A stretch of 26,003 nucleotides of DNA from NZQO01 sp002693605 (GCA_963972105.1 CAXAVH010000031.1:1-26003), one strand, 5' to 3'. Numbered from the stretch's first letter, positions 1 to 8,219 are shown. A program made the numbers and translations. Notes: generated by a model from the letters alone, not told the origin.

Positions 1-3000
1 AATATCCATTTCCAGAATACCATGAAGCAGACCCTGGACTTCAACTTTATCAATTACCCCTATATCTTTACCGGGGGCGGTGTGGCCGTAGGCGATATCG
101 ATAACGATGGACTCGAGGACATTTACTTCGTCTCCAATTTCGGGCCCAATAAACTGTACCTAAATCAAGGCGACTTTCAGTTTGAGGATATCACGAAGGC
201 AGCGAACACTGAAGACTACCAAGGGTTCTCAACCGGTGTGAGTATGCTAGACGTAAACAGTGACGGTTACCTCGATATCTATGTATGCAAGGCCGGATCG
301 CTAGATAACGACGAGGGCCGAAGAAACCTGCTATTTATCAACAACCAGAATAGCACGTTTACCGAGGCGGCACGACAATGGGGGCTAGACGACCCAGGTT
401 ACGCAACGCAGGCCTATCCCATAGATTACGACAAGGATGGCGACCTTGATATTTATCTGGTTAACTATCGCTATGATTTCAAGAACAACACTAAGCTCAG
501 CGGTGAAATACAGCGGCAAATTGAGGAAACCACTAGCGACCAATTATATCGCAACGACGGCGCGCGCTTCACCAAGGTAACAGGCGAGGCCGGCGTGTAC
601 AACAAGACATGGGGGCTTGGAGCCGCCATAGGCGATTTCAACAATGACGGATGGGACGATATTTACGTGGCCAACGATTTTCTGGAGCCAGATTTCCTGT
701 ACATTAACCAGCAGGACGGCACCTTTAAAAATGAAATAAACAGCAGGTTCAACCATATTTCGTTTAACAGCATGGGTGCAGACCTTGCCGATATCAACAA
801 CGATCTCGCGCCCGATTTGGTAACCGTAGATATGCTTGCCGAAAATTACGCCCGTGGTAAGGAAAATATGGCCTCAATGAGCACTTCAAATTTCTTGGCA
901 ATGGTAGATGTTGGCTACCATCATGCCTATATGGCTAATATGTTGCAACTTAACAACGGCAATGGCAAATTCAAGGAAATTGGGCAATCCAGTGGGATGG
1001 TAAAGACCGATTGGAGCTGGGCGCCACTCCTTGCCGATTTTGACAATGATGGGCACAAGGACCTTTTTATTACGAACGGGGTGTATAAGGATTATGCCAA
1101 CCAGGACTTTCGGAATAAGGTAAAGAAGCTGAGCGGCGATAAGGTCTCCCTCACACTCGAGGAGGCGATCAATTTACTGCCTTCGGAAAAGCTGAGCAAC
1201 TATATGTTCCAGAATGACAAGAATCTTGGGTTTAAGAAGGTAACCAAGGATTGGGGACTGGACCACCCGACCTTTTCCAACGGTGCGGCCTACGCCGACT
1301 TGGATAACGATGGCGACCTCGATTTGGTCATCAACAATATTGATGATGCGGCGGGAATTTACAAAAATAACAGTGCGAATAACTTTGTGCAGGTCAAGTT
1401 GCGCGGAACACAGAAAAATCCACTGGGTATTGGCAGTAAGGTATACGTGAAGAGCAAGGGTAAATGGCAAGTACAGGAAGTGCGCTTGGCGCGCGGGTTC
1501 GAATCTTCGGTTACCCCAAAACTAACCTTTGGCTTGCACGATACGGACCAGGTCGAGGAAATTGCAGTTCTCTGGAACGACGGTAAAGTTTCCGAAGTAA
1601 AAAACCCTTCAGCCAACCGAGAAATAACGGTGAGCCATTCATCTGCCAAGACTGCTTCACTCAATATACCGAGCACCCAACGTAAAAAGCAACCGGCCAA
1701 TGCCACTTCCTTAGGCCTCACCTATGCGCACAAGGAGAACACCTTCAACGATTATAGCTTGCAGTTGCTGTTGCCGCAGAAACAATCCTCGAAAGGTACG
1801 GCCATTACCACGGCCGACGTAAATAGCGATGGGCTCGATGATTTTTTCGTAGGAAATGCCGCCGGGGCAGCTGCCGCGCTCTACGTCCAGAAAAGCGACG
1901 GGACATTTTTGGAAACCAATCAAAGATTGTGGCAAAACGAAGCGAAGTTTGAAGATGCAAATGCCCAATTTTTTGATGCCGATGGCGATGGCGACCAAGA
2001 CCTTTACGTGGTTAGCGCCGGTTACGAACTCAATGAAAACGACCCCCGGCTTCAGGATAGGCTCTACCTCAACAACGGTCGCGGCGAATATGCAAAGAGC
2101 ACCGGCGCCCTGCCCACATTGCTCGTGTCGGGCAAGGCGCTGGCCATCTCAGATTACGATGGGGACGGCGACCTCGATATTTTTGTAGGCGGCAACGTGG
2201 TAACCAAGAAATATCCCTTGCCGCCAAGCTCCCACTTACTTGAAAATACCAACGGAACCTTTACCGACGTTACCGACAATCATCCCGAACTAAAGGATGT
2301 TGGGATGGTTTCCGAAGCGTTGTTTACCGATTACGATAACGACAGCAATATCGATTTGGTAATGGTGGGCGAATGGATGGCCCCCACCTTCTTTCAGAAC
2401 AAAATGGGCCGTTTTACCAAAACGGAAGTAGGCGGGCTGGAGAAGACCGAGGGCTGGTGGTTTAGTATGGCAGCGGCAGATTTCGATGGCGATGGCGACC
2501 AAGATTTCGTATTCGGGAACGTGGGCGGCAACAATAAGTTTCAGCCAAAAAAGGACAAGCCGCTCTATATTTATGCCAAGGATTTTGATAACAATGGCAG
2601 CTTCGACGTTGCCCTGAGCAAGATAAACGATGGGCGACAGGTTCCGGTGCGCGGCAAGGAATGCAGCAGCGAACAAAACCCATTTCTATTGGATAAAATT
2701 GAAACCTATAAAGAATTTGCGAGTCTCGAAATGAAAGATATTTACGGCGAGGATAAACTGAAGGACGCCTACAGGCTTACCGCCCATATGTTTGAAAGTG
2801 TCTATGCCGAAAATATGGGGAATGGAACCTTTAAAATTTCGAAATTGCCAATGGAGGCACAACTTGGGCCAACCATGGCATTTACCATAAACGACATTAA
2901 TAACGACGGAAATTTGGACATCCTGGGCGTGGGCGCAATCTACGATGCCGAGGTGGAGACCATTCGCTACGACGCCAACTTTGGCTACGTGCTGCTAGGA

Positions 3001-3153
3001 AACGGCCACGGAAAATTTACCCATAGCAATTTACACGATCCATTTGTAGATAGCGACGCCAAGGACATCGCTACTATCAGCATACAGAATAAAAAGCATT
3101 ATATGGTGGTGAGCAACAATGCCCCTTTGCAGGTATTTAGCTATACGCCCTAG
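1..3153 (+). CDS. FG-GAP/VCBS repeat protein with ASPIC/UnbV domain, 5' partial
   Basis: The reading frame is open from base 1. The first ATG is at 22, but the seven codons before it (NIHFQNT) continue the usual N-terminal pattern of this family, so the true start and any signal peptide lie outside the window. Of the 1050 visible residues, I count 14 Asp-rich loops of the DxDxDG type (for example GDIDNDGLEDIY and SDYDGDGDLDIF), which usually bind calcium in FG-GAP beta-propellers. Seven lie before and seven after an ASPIC/UnbV domain at about residues 460-540. Family members are secreted or surface proteins of Bacteroidota, often near SusC/SusD genes, but their ligand is generally unknown. 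The gene is convergent with the next one and their stop codons overlap. The family call is firm; no specific function can be given. Confidence 0.9.
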   Translation, partial: NIHFQNTMKQTLDFNFINYPYIFTGGGVAVGDIDNDGLEDIYFVSNFGPNKLYLNQGDFQFEDITKAANTEDYQGFSTGVSMLDVNSDGYLDIYVCKAGSLDNDEGRRNLLFINNQNSTFTEAARQWGLDDPGYATQAYPIDYDKDGDLDIYLVNYRYDFKNNTKLSGEIQRQIEETTSDQLYRNDGARFTKVTGEAGVYNKTWGLGAAIGDFNNDGWDDIYVANDFLEPDFLYINQQDGTFKNEINSRFNHISFNSMGADLADINNDLAPDLVTVDMLAENYARGKENMASMSTSNFLAMVDVGYHHAYMANMLQLNNGNGKFKEIGQSSGMVKTDWSWAPLLADFDNDGHKDLFITNGVYKDYANQDFRNKVKKLSGDKVSLTLEEAINLLPSEKLSNYMFQNDKNLGFKKVTKDWGLDHPTFSNGAAYADLDNDGDLDLVINNIDDAAGIYKNNSANNFVQVKLRGTQKNPLGIGSKVYVKSKGKWQVQEVRLARGFESSVTPKLTFGLHDTDQVEEIAVLWNDGKVSEVKNPSANREITVSHSSAKTASLNIPSTQRKKQPANATSLGLTYAHKENTFNDYSLQLLLPQKQSSKGTAITTADVNSDGLDDFFVGNAAGAAAALYVQKSDGTFLETNQRLWQNEAKFEDANAQFFDADGDGDQDLYVVSAGYELNENDPRLQDRLYLNNGRGEYAKSTGALPTLLVSGKALAISDYDGDGDLDIFVGGNVVTKKYPLPPSSHLLENTNGTFTDVTDNHPELKDVGMVSEALFTDYDNDSNIDLVMVGEWMAPTFFQNKMGRFTKTEVGGLEKTEGWWFSMAAADFDGDGDQDFVFGNVGGNNKFQPKKDKPLYIYAKDFDNNGSFDVALSKINDGRQVPVRGKECSSEQNPFLLDKIETYKEFASLEMKDIYGEDKLKDAYRLTAHMFESVYAENMGNGTFKISKLPMEAQLGPTMAFTINDINNDGNLDILGVGAIYDAEVETIRYDANFGYVLLGNGHGKFTHSNLHDPFVDSDAKDIATISIQNKKHYMVVSNNAPLQVFSYTP

Positions 3154-3809
3154 AAATAGGGGCGATATTGCGCTATCCTGAAATCCAACGTGGTGCTGTT
3201 CGGATTTTCCGACTTCATTTTTTTATAGGCTGGCAAGCTGCCAACCGCACGATTGGCGGCTCCGGAAGGCGCGGTGAGCGATACGGTGGTAATGGTCCTT
3301 CCTCCCTGGGGCAACTGGAATTGATGCACCCGCGGAACTTCTTCCGAAATTTCGACAAGCCGAATACCATACGATTTCAGAAGTCTTCGGAAAAAATATT
3401 CCGGTCCGTTCTTGCTATTTCCGCCCGTGAAAAGGAGCGTAGATACCGATTCATGAGTATTCAAGATAGCCACCAAATCGCGGAGCTCTACCTGTTGCAT
3501 CCCAAGGTCTGAGGCATCTATCTTTTCCCGCTGCGCCGACGCCACGATATCGCAAATACCGATGTGGCGCGATTCGAGAAATTTCTTTCGCTGCATGACC
3601 GCCTTCTGGGTAGTTTCATAATCGAGGTTTAATTCGAAGATCGCATCCAAAATGGGCCAGAGCTGACCGTCCCGGCTGCCGTAGCAGAAATCGACATCGC
3701 CCGGCTTTAAGTCGCCTACCGTAAATCGCGGTGGCGGCAAGGTACCTACAATAAGCTTAGTGGCTCCACGGGGAATAAAGGGCGGGTATGGGTGCGTGTG
3801 CTGGAACAC
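3150..3809 (-). CDS. Uracil-DNA glycosylase family protein (Mug-like)
   Basis: The 219-residue protein resembles the flavobacterial branch of the uracil-DNA glycosylase superfamily, which removes uracil or mismatched bases from DNA. Supporting segments are LIVGTLPPP (residues 19-27, the place of the first UDG motif), FCYGSRDGQLWPIL (41-54), TGGNSKNG (128-135) and SLTAPSGAANR (177-187, the place of the second motif). The start is GTG at 3807-3809 and shares one base with the TAG stop of yaaA (TAGTG), which suggests translational coupling. No other start fits the family's N-terminus as well. The last four bases overlap the convergent FG-GAP gene. The substrate cannot be read from the sequence, and activity is not proven by these motifs. 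Confidence 0.8.
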   Translation of the reverse strand: MFQHTHPYPPFIPRGATKLIVGTLPPPRFTVGDLKPGDVDFCYGSRDGQLWPILDAIFELNLDYETTQKAVMQRKKFLESRHIGICDIVASAQREKIDASDLGMQQVELRDLVAILNTHESVSTLLFTGGNSKNGPEYFFRRLLKSYGIRLVEISEEVPRVHQFQLPQGGRTITTVSLTAPSGAANRAVGSLPAYKKMKSENPNSTTLDFRIAQYRPYF

Positions 3810-4570
3810 TACCTAATAAAGACCGGTTCCTGCGCGTTCTCGGTCTCGCTCTCACTATAGCGATAGCCGTCGTAGTTAAACCCCAGTATATCTTCCTTCG
3901 TTCGTGCATCGGTTTCCAAAATATAGCGCACCATACTGCCGCGCGCCTTCTTCGCGAAAAACGAAATAATCTTGAGCTTTCCGTTTTTGAAGTCCTTAAA
4001 GACGGGCGCCATAACATGGGCTTTCAATTTCTTCGGCTTAATTACCTTAAAATATTCTTGGCTCGCCAAATTGACGAAGAGCTCATTTTCGGAAAGCTCA
4101 TCGTTTAGTTTTTCGGTTATGGTATCGCCCCAAAATTCGTATAAATTCGCGTCACGCTGTATTTTCAGGTTGGTGCCCATTTCGAGCCGGTATGGCTGTA
4201 TTAGGTCAAAAGGGCGCAGTAGTCCATACATCCCCGAGAGAATGCGCAAGGTTTCCTGCAGACGATCCATCGCATTTTTCGGAAGGGAATAGGCGTCAAG
4301 GCCCTGGTACACATCGCCAGAAAAGGCGAAAACCGCGGGCCTCGCGTTATTATCTGAAAATGGGGTCGAAAATTCCTTGTAACGCTGATAATTTAAATCG
4401 GCCAGCTTTTCGCTTATGTCCATCAGCTCCCCAATTTCCTTTTTTGTTTTGCGCTCGAGTTTCTTGTTGATTGTTTCGGCTTGCTTCAGAAAAAAAGGTT
4501 GGGTGCTGCGCGATACTGGCAATTCCGATTCAAAGTCTAAGGTCTTGGCGGGAGAAATGACGATTTTCAT
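3809..4570 (-). CDS. yaaA: Peroxide stress protein YaaA (DUF328/UPF0246)
   Basis: The protein is 253 residues, the normal length for YaaA. It begins MKIVISPAKTLDF, the family signature, and contains FSGDVYQGLDA and LSGMYGLLRPFDLIQPYRLEMG, both highly conserved. In E. coli YaaA limits intracellular free iron during hydrogen peroxide stress and so reduces Fenton damage to DNA and protein; it is cytoplasmic. Here it is the first gene of a two-gene operon, followed by a DNA-glycosylase-family gene whose start overlaps its stop. That pairing fits oxidative DNA damage defence, but the link is inferred from gene order. A promoter candidate lies 16 bases upstream of the start, and no clear Shine-Dalgarno sequence is visible. 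Confidence 0.95.
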   Translation of the reverse strand: MKIVISPAKTLDFESELPVSRSTQPFFLKQAETINKKLERKTKKEIGELMDISEKLADLNYQRYKEFSTPFSDNNARPAVFAFSGDVYQGLDAYSLPKNAMDRLQETLRILSGMYGLLRPFDLIQPYRLEMGTNLKIQRDANLYEFWGDTITEKLNDELSENELFVNLASQEYFKVIKPKKLKAHVMAPVFKDFKNGKLKIISFFAKKARGSMVRYILETDARTKEDILGFNYDGYRYSESETENAQEPVFIR

Positions 4571-4585
4571 AATTCAAATTTTTCC

Positions 4586-4615
4586 TAAAAATAAATAGAA
4601 AAAGAAGGCTGCAAA
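4586..4615 (-). promoter_or_regulatory. Candidate promoter for yaaA and the glycosylase gene
   Basis: On the minus strand TTTG (4612-4615) is followed after 18 bases by TATTTTTA (4586-4593). This matches the Bacteroidota housekeeping pattern TTTG-N19-TAnnTTTG with one mismatch in the -7 element. It lies 16 bases upstream of the yaaA start. Confidence 0.5.
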
Positions 4616-4639
4616 AGAAGAATCGATAAGGAAAACCAA

Positions 4640-5686
4640 TTACTCGATTACATGTTTCGAATAATTGCGCCACTTTTCGAGACAGGCCTCCATATCGTCT
4701 GGAATTTGGGTCTCAAATTGCAGCCATTTCCCCGTTACAGGATGCTCAAAGCCCAAGGTACGGGCATGCAAGGCCTGGCGCGGCAAGATTTTAAAGCAAT
4801 TCTCAACGAATTGCTTGTACTTACTGAAGTGGGTTCCTTTCAAGATAGTATCGCCCCCATAGCGCTCATCGTTAAACAAGGTATGGCCAATGTGCTTTAG
4901 GTGCACCCTAATTTGATGGGTGCGCCCGGTTTCCAACCTACAGGATAGCAGGGTGACATACCCCAGCCGTTCCAAAACCTTGAAATGGGTTACGGCATGC
5001 TTGCCCTTCTCGGCGTCTTCGCCATGGAAGACAGTATTTTGCAGCCTGTTTTTGGGATGACGGCCAATGTTCCCCTCGATCGTTCCGGCATCTTCCTCCA
5101 CATTTCCCCATACCAATGCCACGTACTCACGCTCGGTCGATTTATTGAAAAATTGGCGCGACAGGTGGGTCATTGCCTCTTCGGTCTTGGCTATCACCAA
5201 AAGTCCGCTAGTATCTTTATCAATTCTATGCACCAACCCCGGGCGGTTGCTCGAGTTGTTCGGGAGGTTATCGAAATGGTACGTAAGCGCGTTTATCAAG
5301 GTGCCGCCGTAGTTGCCATGGCCGGGGTGCACGACCATCCCCGCCGGCTTGTTAACTACCAGCACCGCGTCGTCTTCGTGGACAATATCCAGGGGAATAT
5401 CTTCCGGCACGAGCAAGTACTCGTAGGGGGGGTGCTCGAAAAGCACGGTCACCACATCGCCTCCCTTTACCTTGTAATTTTGCTTAACCACCGCATCGTT
5501 AACGTAGATATTGCCATCTTTGGCCGCTTTCTGAATTTTGTTGCGCGTGGCATTTTCAACGCGGTTCATCAAATATTTGTCAACCCGCAGAGGCTGCTGC
5601 CCCTTATCGGCTACATACCGGTAGTGCTCGTATAAATCGTCGTTCCCATTGTCTTCGGAAACCGCATCGTCATTAAAATTCGTCAT
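4640..5686 (-). CDS. rluD: 23S rRNA pseudouridine synthase, RluD/RluA family
   Basis: The 348-residue protein has an N-terminal S4 RNA-binding domain (about 33-85; RVDKYL, then KAAKDGNIYVN) and a RluA-type catalytic domain from about 95. The signature HRIDKDTSG occupies 153-161, so D156 is the expected catalytic aspartate. GRTHQIRVH and HARTLGF occur later, as in RluD. RluD converts uridines in helix 69 of 23S rRNA (E. coli 1911, 1915 and 1917) to pseudouridine and supports ribosome assembly. RluA-family paralogues are hard to separate, but the S4 domain and length favour RluD. The first 14 bases overlap the end of the upstream PASTA gene, so the two are almost certainly co-transcribed. The first 25 residues are acidic and family-variable. 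Confidence 0.9.
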   Translation of the reverse strand: MTNFNDDAVSEDNGNDDLYEHYRYVADKGQQPLRVDKYLMNRVENATRNKIQKAAKDGNIYVNDAVVKQNYKVKGGDVVTVLFEHPPYEYLLVPEDIPLDIVHEDDAVLVVNKPAGMVVHPGHGNYGGTLINALTYHFDNLPNNSSNRPGLVHRIDKDTSGLLVIAKTEEAMTHLSRQFFNKSTEREYVALVWGNVEEDAGTIEGNIGRHPKNRLQNTVFHGEDAEKGKHAVTHFKVLERLGYVTLLSCRLETGRTHQIRVHLKHIGHTLFNDERYGGDTILKGTHFSKYKQFVENCFKILPRQALHARTLGFEHPVTGKWLQFETQIPDDMEACLEKWRNYSKHVIE

Positions 5687-6299
5687 TCTCTATAGTTTCT
5701 TGCGCAGCACCTTCCTCGCCGCTGCCGGTTTCAGTTTCCTCCTGCACGCGATTATACGACTCGTCGCCAACGATTAGGTCGATGACCGATGTTTTCTGAA
5801 GTTCATCGCCAGGCTCCAGTTTCTTGCCCTGATGCCTCAATTCGAGCACTTGGTCGCTAATGTGCGGCCGGTAGCTCACCTTCCCAATTTGGAAGCCCAT
5901 GGCCAAGAGGGTTGGCTCAGCCTGCCGTCGGGTTCTGCCCAGAACGTTCGGAATTTCTATCTTTCGATAGCCCGATGGGTTCAGGTAGAGGTAAATCTTT
6001 CTGTCTTCCTTCACGTTCTTGCCTGCCTTCGGTATTTGCTCAATAACCGAAAACCTTGGGTATTCGGGGTTGTAATTGGCCGAGTCTAGTATTTCATAAT
6101 TCAGTTCAAGCTCGCCTAACGTTTCCTCCACATCATCTAACGACATCTTTGCGAGGTTGGGCACCTCGATCTTTTGGCCGTGGTTGGTAGTTCCGCGAAG
6201 CCACCACATGATGAGAAACGAGAGTACCACAAGAGCCAGGACGGCCAATAGTAATTGTTTCAGAAATGTCCGGGTAAAGATAAATTGGAAAAACGTCAT
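5673..6299 (-). CDS. Membrane-anchored PASTA domain protein
   Basis: The 208-residue protein has one transmembrane segment (about 13-34) after a short cytoplasmic N-terminus, then two PASTA domains (about 43-109 and 111-178; EVPNLAKMSLDDVEETL and EIPNVLGRTRRQAEPTLL mark their starts), then an acidic Glu-rich tail. PASTA domains bind peptidoglycan fragments or act as spacers in penicillin-binding proteins and Ser/Thr kinases. Here there is no kinase or transpeptidase domain, so it is a stand-alone PASTA protein of the kind common in Bacteroidota. It lies directly upstream of rluD with a 14-base overlap and divergent from ddl, a cell-wall precursor gene. That context supports a cell-envelope role, but the ligand is unknown. 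Confidence 0.88.
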   Translation of the reverse strand: MTFFQFIFTRTFLKQLLLAVLALVVLSFLIMWWLRGTTNHGQKIEVPNLAKMSLDDVEETLGELELNYEILDSANYNPEYPRFSVIEQIPKAGKNVKEDRKIYLYLNPSGYRKIEIPNVLGRTRRQAEPTLLAMGFQIGKVSYRPHISDQVLELRHQGKKLEPGDELQKTSVIDLIVGDESYNRVQEETETGSGEEGAAQETIENDEF

Positions 6300-6321
6300 A
6301 CGTGGGCGAAAGATTAGTACG

Positions 6322-6351
6322 CAAAAATAACAAACCTAGGTTAGTAACATT
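6322..6351 (-). promoter_or_regulatory. Candidate promoter for the PASTA-rluD operon
   Basis: The minus strand has a perfect -7 element, TATTTTTG (6322-6329), 22 bases before the start codon. The -33 position 18 bases upstream (6348-6351) reads AATG, a weak match to TTTG. It is divergent from the ddl promoter. Confidence 0.5.
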
Positions 6352-6373
6352 CTACGGATTAATGATATTTTTG
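6341..6373 (+). promoter_or_regulatory. Candidate promoter for ddl-coaD
   Basis: A perfect -7 element TATTTTTG lies at 6366-6373, 26 bases before the ddl ATG. The best -33 candidate is TTAG at 6341-6344, 21 bases upstream, which is a weak match. The element overlaps the divergent regulatory region of the PASTA gene. Confidence 0.45.
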
Positions 6374-6399
6374 TTTAACGAGATAAATTCGCCTTTGGT

Positions 6400-7380
6400 A
6401 TGGAAAAAAAGAATATCGCCGTAGCTATGGGAGGCTATTCCAGCGAGTATAAAATATCCCTAAACAGCGGTCAGGTGGTTTGCGATGCCCTGGACAAGGA
6501 AAAATACAACGTCTACGCCGTACACATATTGAAGGAAGGCTGGTTTCACGTTTCGGGCAGTGGTGAACGTAGCGAATTAGACAAAGGCACGTTCAGCTTT
6601 GAGAGCAATGGGATGCGCGTTACGCCCCAAATTGTCTTCAACACCATTCATGGTACACCGGGTGAAGATGGCTACCTACAGGCATATCTCAAATTATTGG
6701 GTATACCGCAAACAAGCGCTGGGTTCTACCAGGCCGCGCTAACCTTTAACAAGCGTGACTGTCTTTCTGTCCTCAGGCAATTTGGTATCGACTGTGCGAA
6801 TTCCTTCTACGTAAACCAGGGCACGGAAATAAACCCCTCCGAAATTATAAGGAAAGTCGGGCTCCCGTGTTTCGTGAAGCCAAATCGCGCCGGATCCAGT
6901 TTTGGAGTAAGCAAGGTGAAAACGATGGAAGAATTCCAGCCTGCACTCGATAAGGCGTTTGAGGAGGACTCTGAGGTCATCGTTGAAACTGCGCTAGTAG
7001 GCACCGAGGTGCAGGTGGGCGTTTACAAGCACAACGGGCAAATTATCGCTTTGCCCACTACTGAAATCGTTACCGAGAATGAGTTTTTCGACTATGAGGC
7101 GAAGTATTTGGGCGCTTCGGAAGAAATAACCCCCGCAAGGATCTCGGCCGAAGAGACCGAACGAATTCAGGAAACCGCCAAAAAAATCTACAATTTGTTA
7201 AATATGACCGGCATTACGCGTAGCGATTTCATAATACAGAAAGGGCGGCCGTATTTTATGGAAATCAACACCAACCCGGGCCTATCAAGGGAGAGTATCG
7301 TCCCGAAACAGGTTCGCGAGGCAGGAATGACCCTTACCCAATTCTTCGGAATATTGGTAGAAGGGGCGCTAGCGCGCTAA
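6400..7380 (+). CDS. ddl: D-alanine--D-alanine ligase
   Basis: The 326-residue ATP-grasp enzyme joins two D-alanines, using ATP, to make the terminal dipeptide of the peptidoglycan precursor in the cytoplasm. The N-terminal MGGYSSEYKISLNSG is the substrate-binding loop found in flavobacterial Ddl. HGTPGEDG (84-91) is the conserved HGxxGEDG motif, CFVKPNRAGSSFGV contains the ATP-grasp lysine and glycine-rich region, and EINTNPGLS (288-296) is the magnesium-binding end of the active site. The gene is divergent from the PASTA gene and followed by coaD after 56 bases, an order I recall from many Flavobacteriia. The ATG at 6400 is the family start; there is no evident Shine-Dalgarno sequence. Confidence 0.96.
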   Translation: MEKKNIAVAMGGYSSEYKISLNSGQVVCDALDKEKYNVYAVHILKEGWFHVSGSGERSELDKGTFSFESNGMRVTPQIVFNTIHGTPGEDGYLQAYLKLLGIPQTSAGFYQAALTFNKRDCLSVLRQFGIDCANSFYVNQGTEINPSEIIRKVGLPCFVKPNRAGSSFGVSKVKTMEEFQPALDKAFEEDSEVIVETALVGTEVQVGVYKHNGQIIALPTTEIVTENEFFDYEAKYLGASEEITPARISAEETERIQETAKKIYNLLNMTGITRSDFIIQKGRPYFMEINTNPGLSRESIVPKQVREAGMTLTQFFGILVEGALAR

Positions 7381-7409
7381 TTTCTCGGCCACGTGCCGCC
7401 AACTTTTAG

Positions 7410-7417
7410 TATCTTTC
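7410..7417 (+). promoter_or_regulatory. Weak -7 element upstream of coaD
   Basis: TATCTTTC lies 19 bases before the coaD start and matches TAnnTTTG at seven of eight positions. No good -33 element is visible, so coaD may depend partly on read-through from ddl. Confidence 0.3.
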
Positions 7418-7436
7418 CATTAAATCTGAAATTTTT

Positions 7437-7877
7437 ATGGTAAAACGCGCCGTATTTCCCGGTTCTTTCGACCCCATCACACTGGGGCACATCGATATCA
7501 TTATGCGGGCCCTACCGCTTTTCGACGAGATTATTATTGCCATAGGCGTGAATACTGCAAAGCAATATATGTGGACCCTCGACGAGCGCAAGCAACGTAT
7601 TGAAGCAGCTTTTGAAGGGGTCAAAGCTATATCTGTAAAGACCTATGAAGGATTGACAGCAGATTTCTGCCAGAAGGAAAATGCGCAATTTATAGTCAGG
7701 GGCCTGCGCAACACCACCGATTTCACCTACGAACAGACCATTGCACAGGCGAACGATAAAGTGAATGGCATTGATAGTGTATTCTTGGTATGCAGTCCGG
7801 AATATGCCTATATTTCATCTTCCATCGTTCGGGATATCGCACGAAACGGGGGCGATTTTAGCAGCTTGGTTCCTTAA
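7437..7877 (+). CDS. coaD: Phosphopantetheine adenylyltransferase
   Basis: The 146-residue protein is a nucleotidyltransferase that adenylates 4'-phosphopantetheine to dephospho-CoA, the penultimate step of coenzyme A synthesis. FPGSFDPITLGH holds the TxGH nucleotide-binding motif at residues 15-18, RGLRNTTDFTYE is the conserved pantetheine-site segment, and ISSSIVR (126-132) is the C-terminal phosphate-binding motif. It is slightly shorter than the E. coli enzyme at the C-terminus, ending soon after the last motif, and looks complete. It follows ddl on the same strand and ends just before a strong bidirectional terminator shared with rpsT. Confidence 0.96.
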   Translation: MVKRAVFPGSFDPITLGHIDIIMRALPLFDEIIIAIGVNTAKQYMWTLDERKQRIEAAFEGVKAISVKTYEGLTADFCQKENAQFIVRGLRNTTDFTYEQTIAQANDKVNGIDSVFLVCSPEYAYISSSIVRDIARNGGDFSSLVP

Positions 7878-7898
7878 ACCAGCCGTACAAAACAAAAA

Positions 7899-7924
7899 AC
7901 TCCTTCAGTTTCCTGAAGGAGTTC
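7899..7924. terminator. Bidirectional intrinsic terminator between coaD and rpsT
   Basis: A perfect 11-base-pair stem, AACTCCTTCAG (7899-7909) and CTGAAGGAGTT (7914-7924), encloses a four-base loop. On the minus strand it is followed by a T-rich run (complement of 7889-7900), which suits rpsT. On the plus strand a weaker T-rich tract follows, which suits coaD. Confidence 0.85.
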
Positions 7925-7945
7925 TTAATTTTCTTAGCTTCTAAA

Positions 7946-8197
7946 TTATAGAGAAGTAACGAACTTAGCGAGCTGCGACTTTAGGTTAGCTGCCTTGTTT
8001 TCGTGGATGATGTTCTTCTTTGCAAGCTTGTCCAGCATAGACATTACCTCAGGAAGTTTTTTCTCTGCCTCCTTCTTGTCTTCCATCTCTTTCAAGTCCT
8101 TCATAGCATTACGCGCCGTTTTGTGCTGATAACGGTTGCGCAAACGCTTGGTCTCGCTGCTTCTAATTCTCTTTAATGCTGACTTATGATTCGCCAT
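7946..8197 (-). CDS. rpsT: 30S ribosomal protein bS20
   Basis: The 83-residue, very basic protein starts MANHKSALKRIRSSETKRLRN, the bS20 signature, and has the expected helical Lys/Arg/Ala-rich composition and length. It binds the 5' and 3' minor domains of 16S rRNA during 30S assembly. It lies 22 bases downstream of tRNA-Glu on the same strand, with no separate promoter recognised, so co-transcription with the tRNA is likely. Unlike most genes here it has a Shine-Dalgarno-like AGAGG upstream of its ATG. A strong terminator follows the gene. Confidence 0.97.
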   Translation of the reverse strand: MANHKSALKRIRSSETKRLRNRYQHKTARNAMKDLKEMEDKKEAEKKLPEVMSMLDKLAKKNIIHENKAANLKSQLAKFVTSL

Positions 8198-8205
8198 AAT
8201 TCTTT

Positions 8206-8210
8206 CCTCT
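8206..8210 (-). promoter_or_regulatory. Shine-Dalgarno-like site of rpsT
   Basis: On the minus strand AGAGG ends eight bases before the rpsT ATG. Other starts in the window mostly lack such a site, as expected for Bacteroidota, so this one stands out. Confidence 0.5.
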
Positions 8211-8219
8211 TAATTTTTG

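Noticed and set aside
4985..5635. 216-codon plus-strand open frame opposite rluD
   Set aside because: It lies wholly antisense to a well-supported rluD gene and its translation shows no family features.
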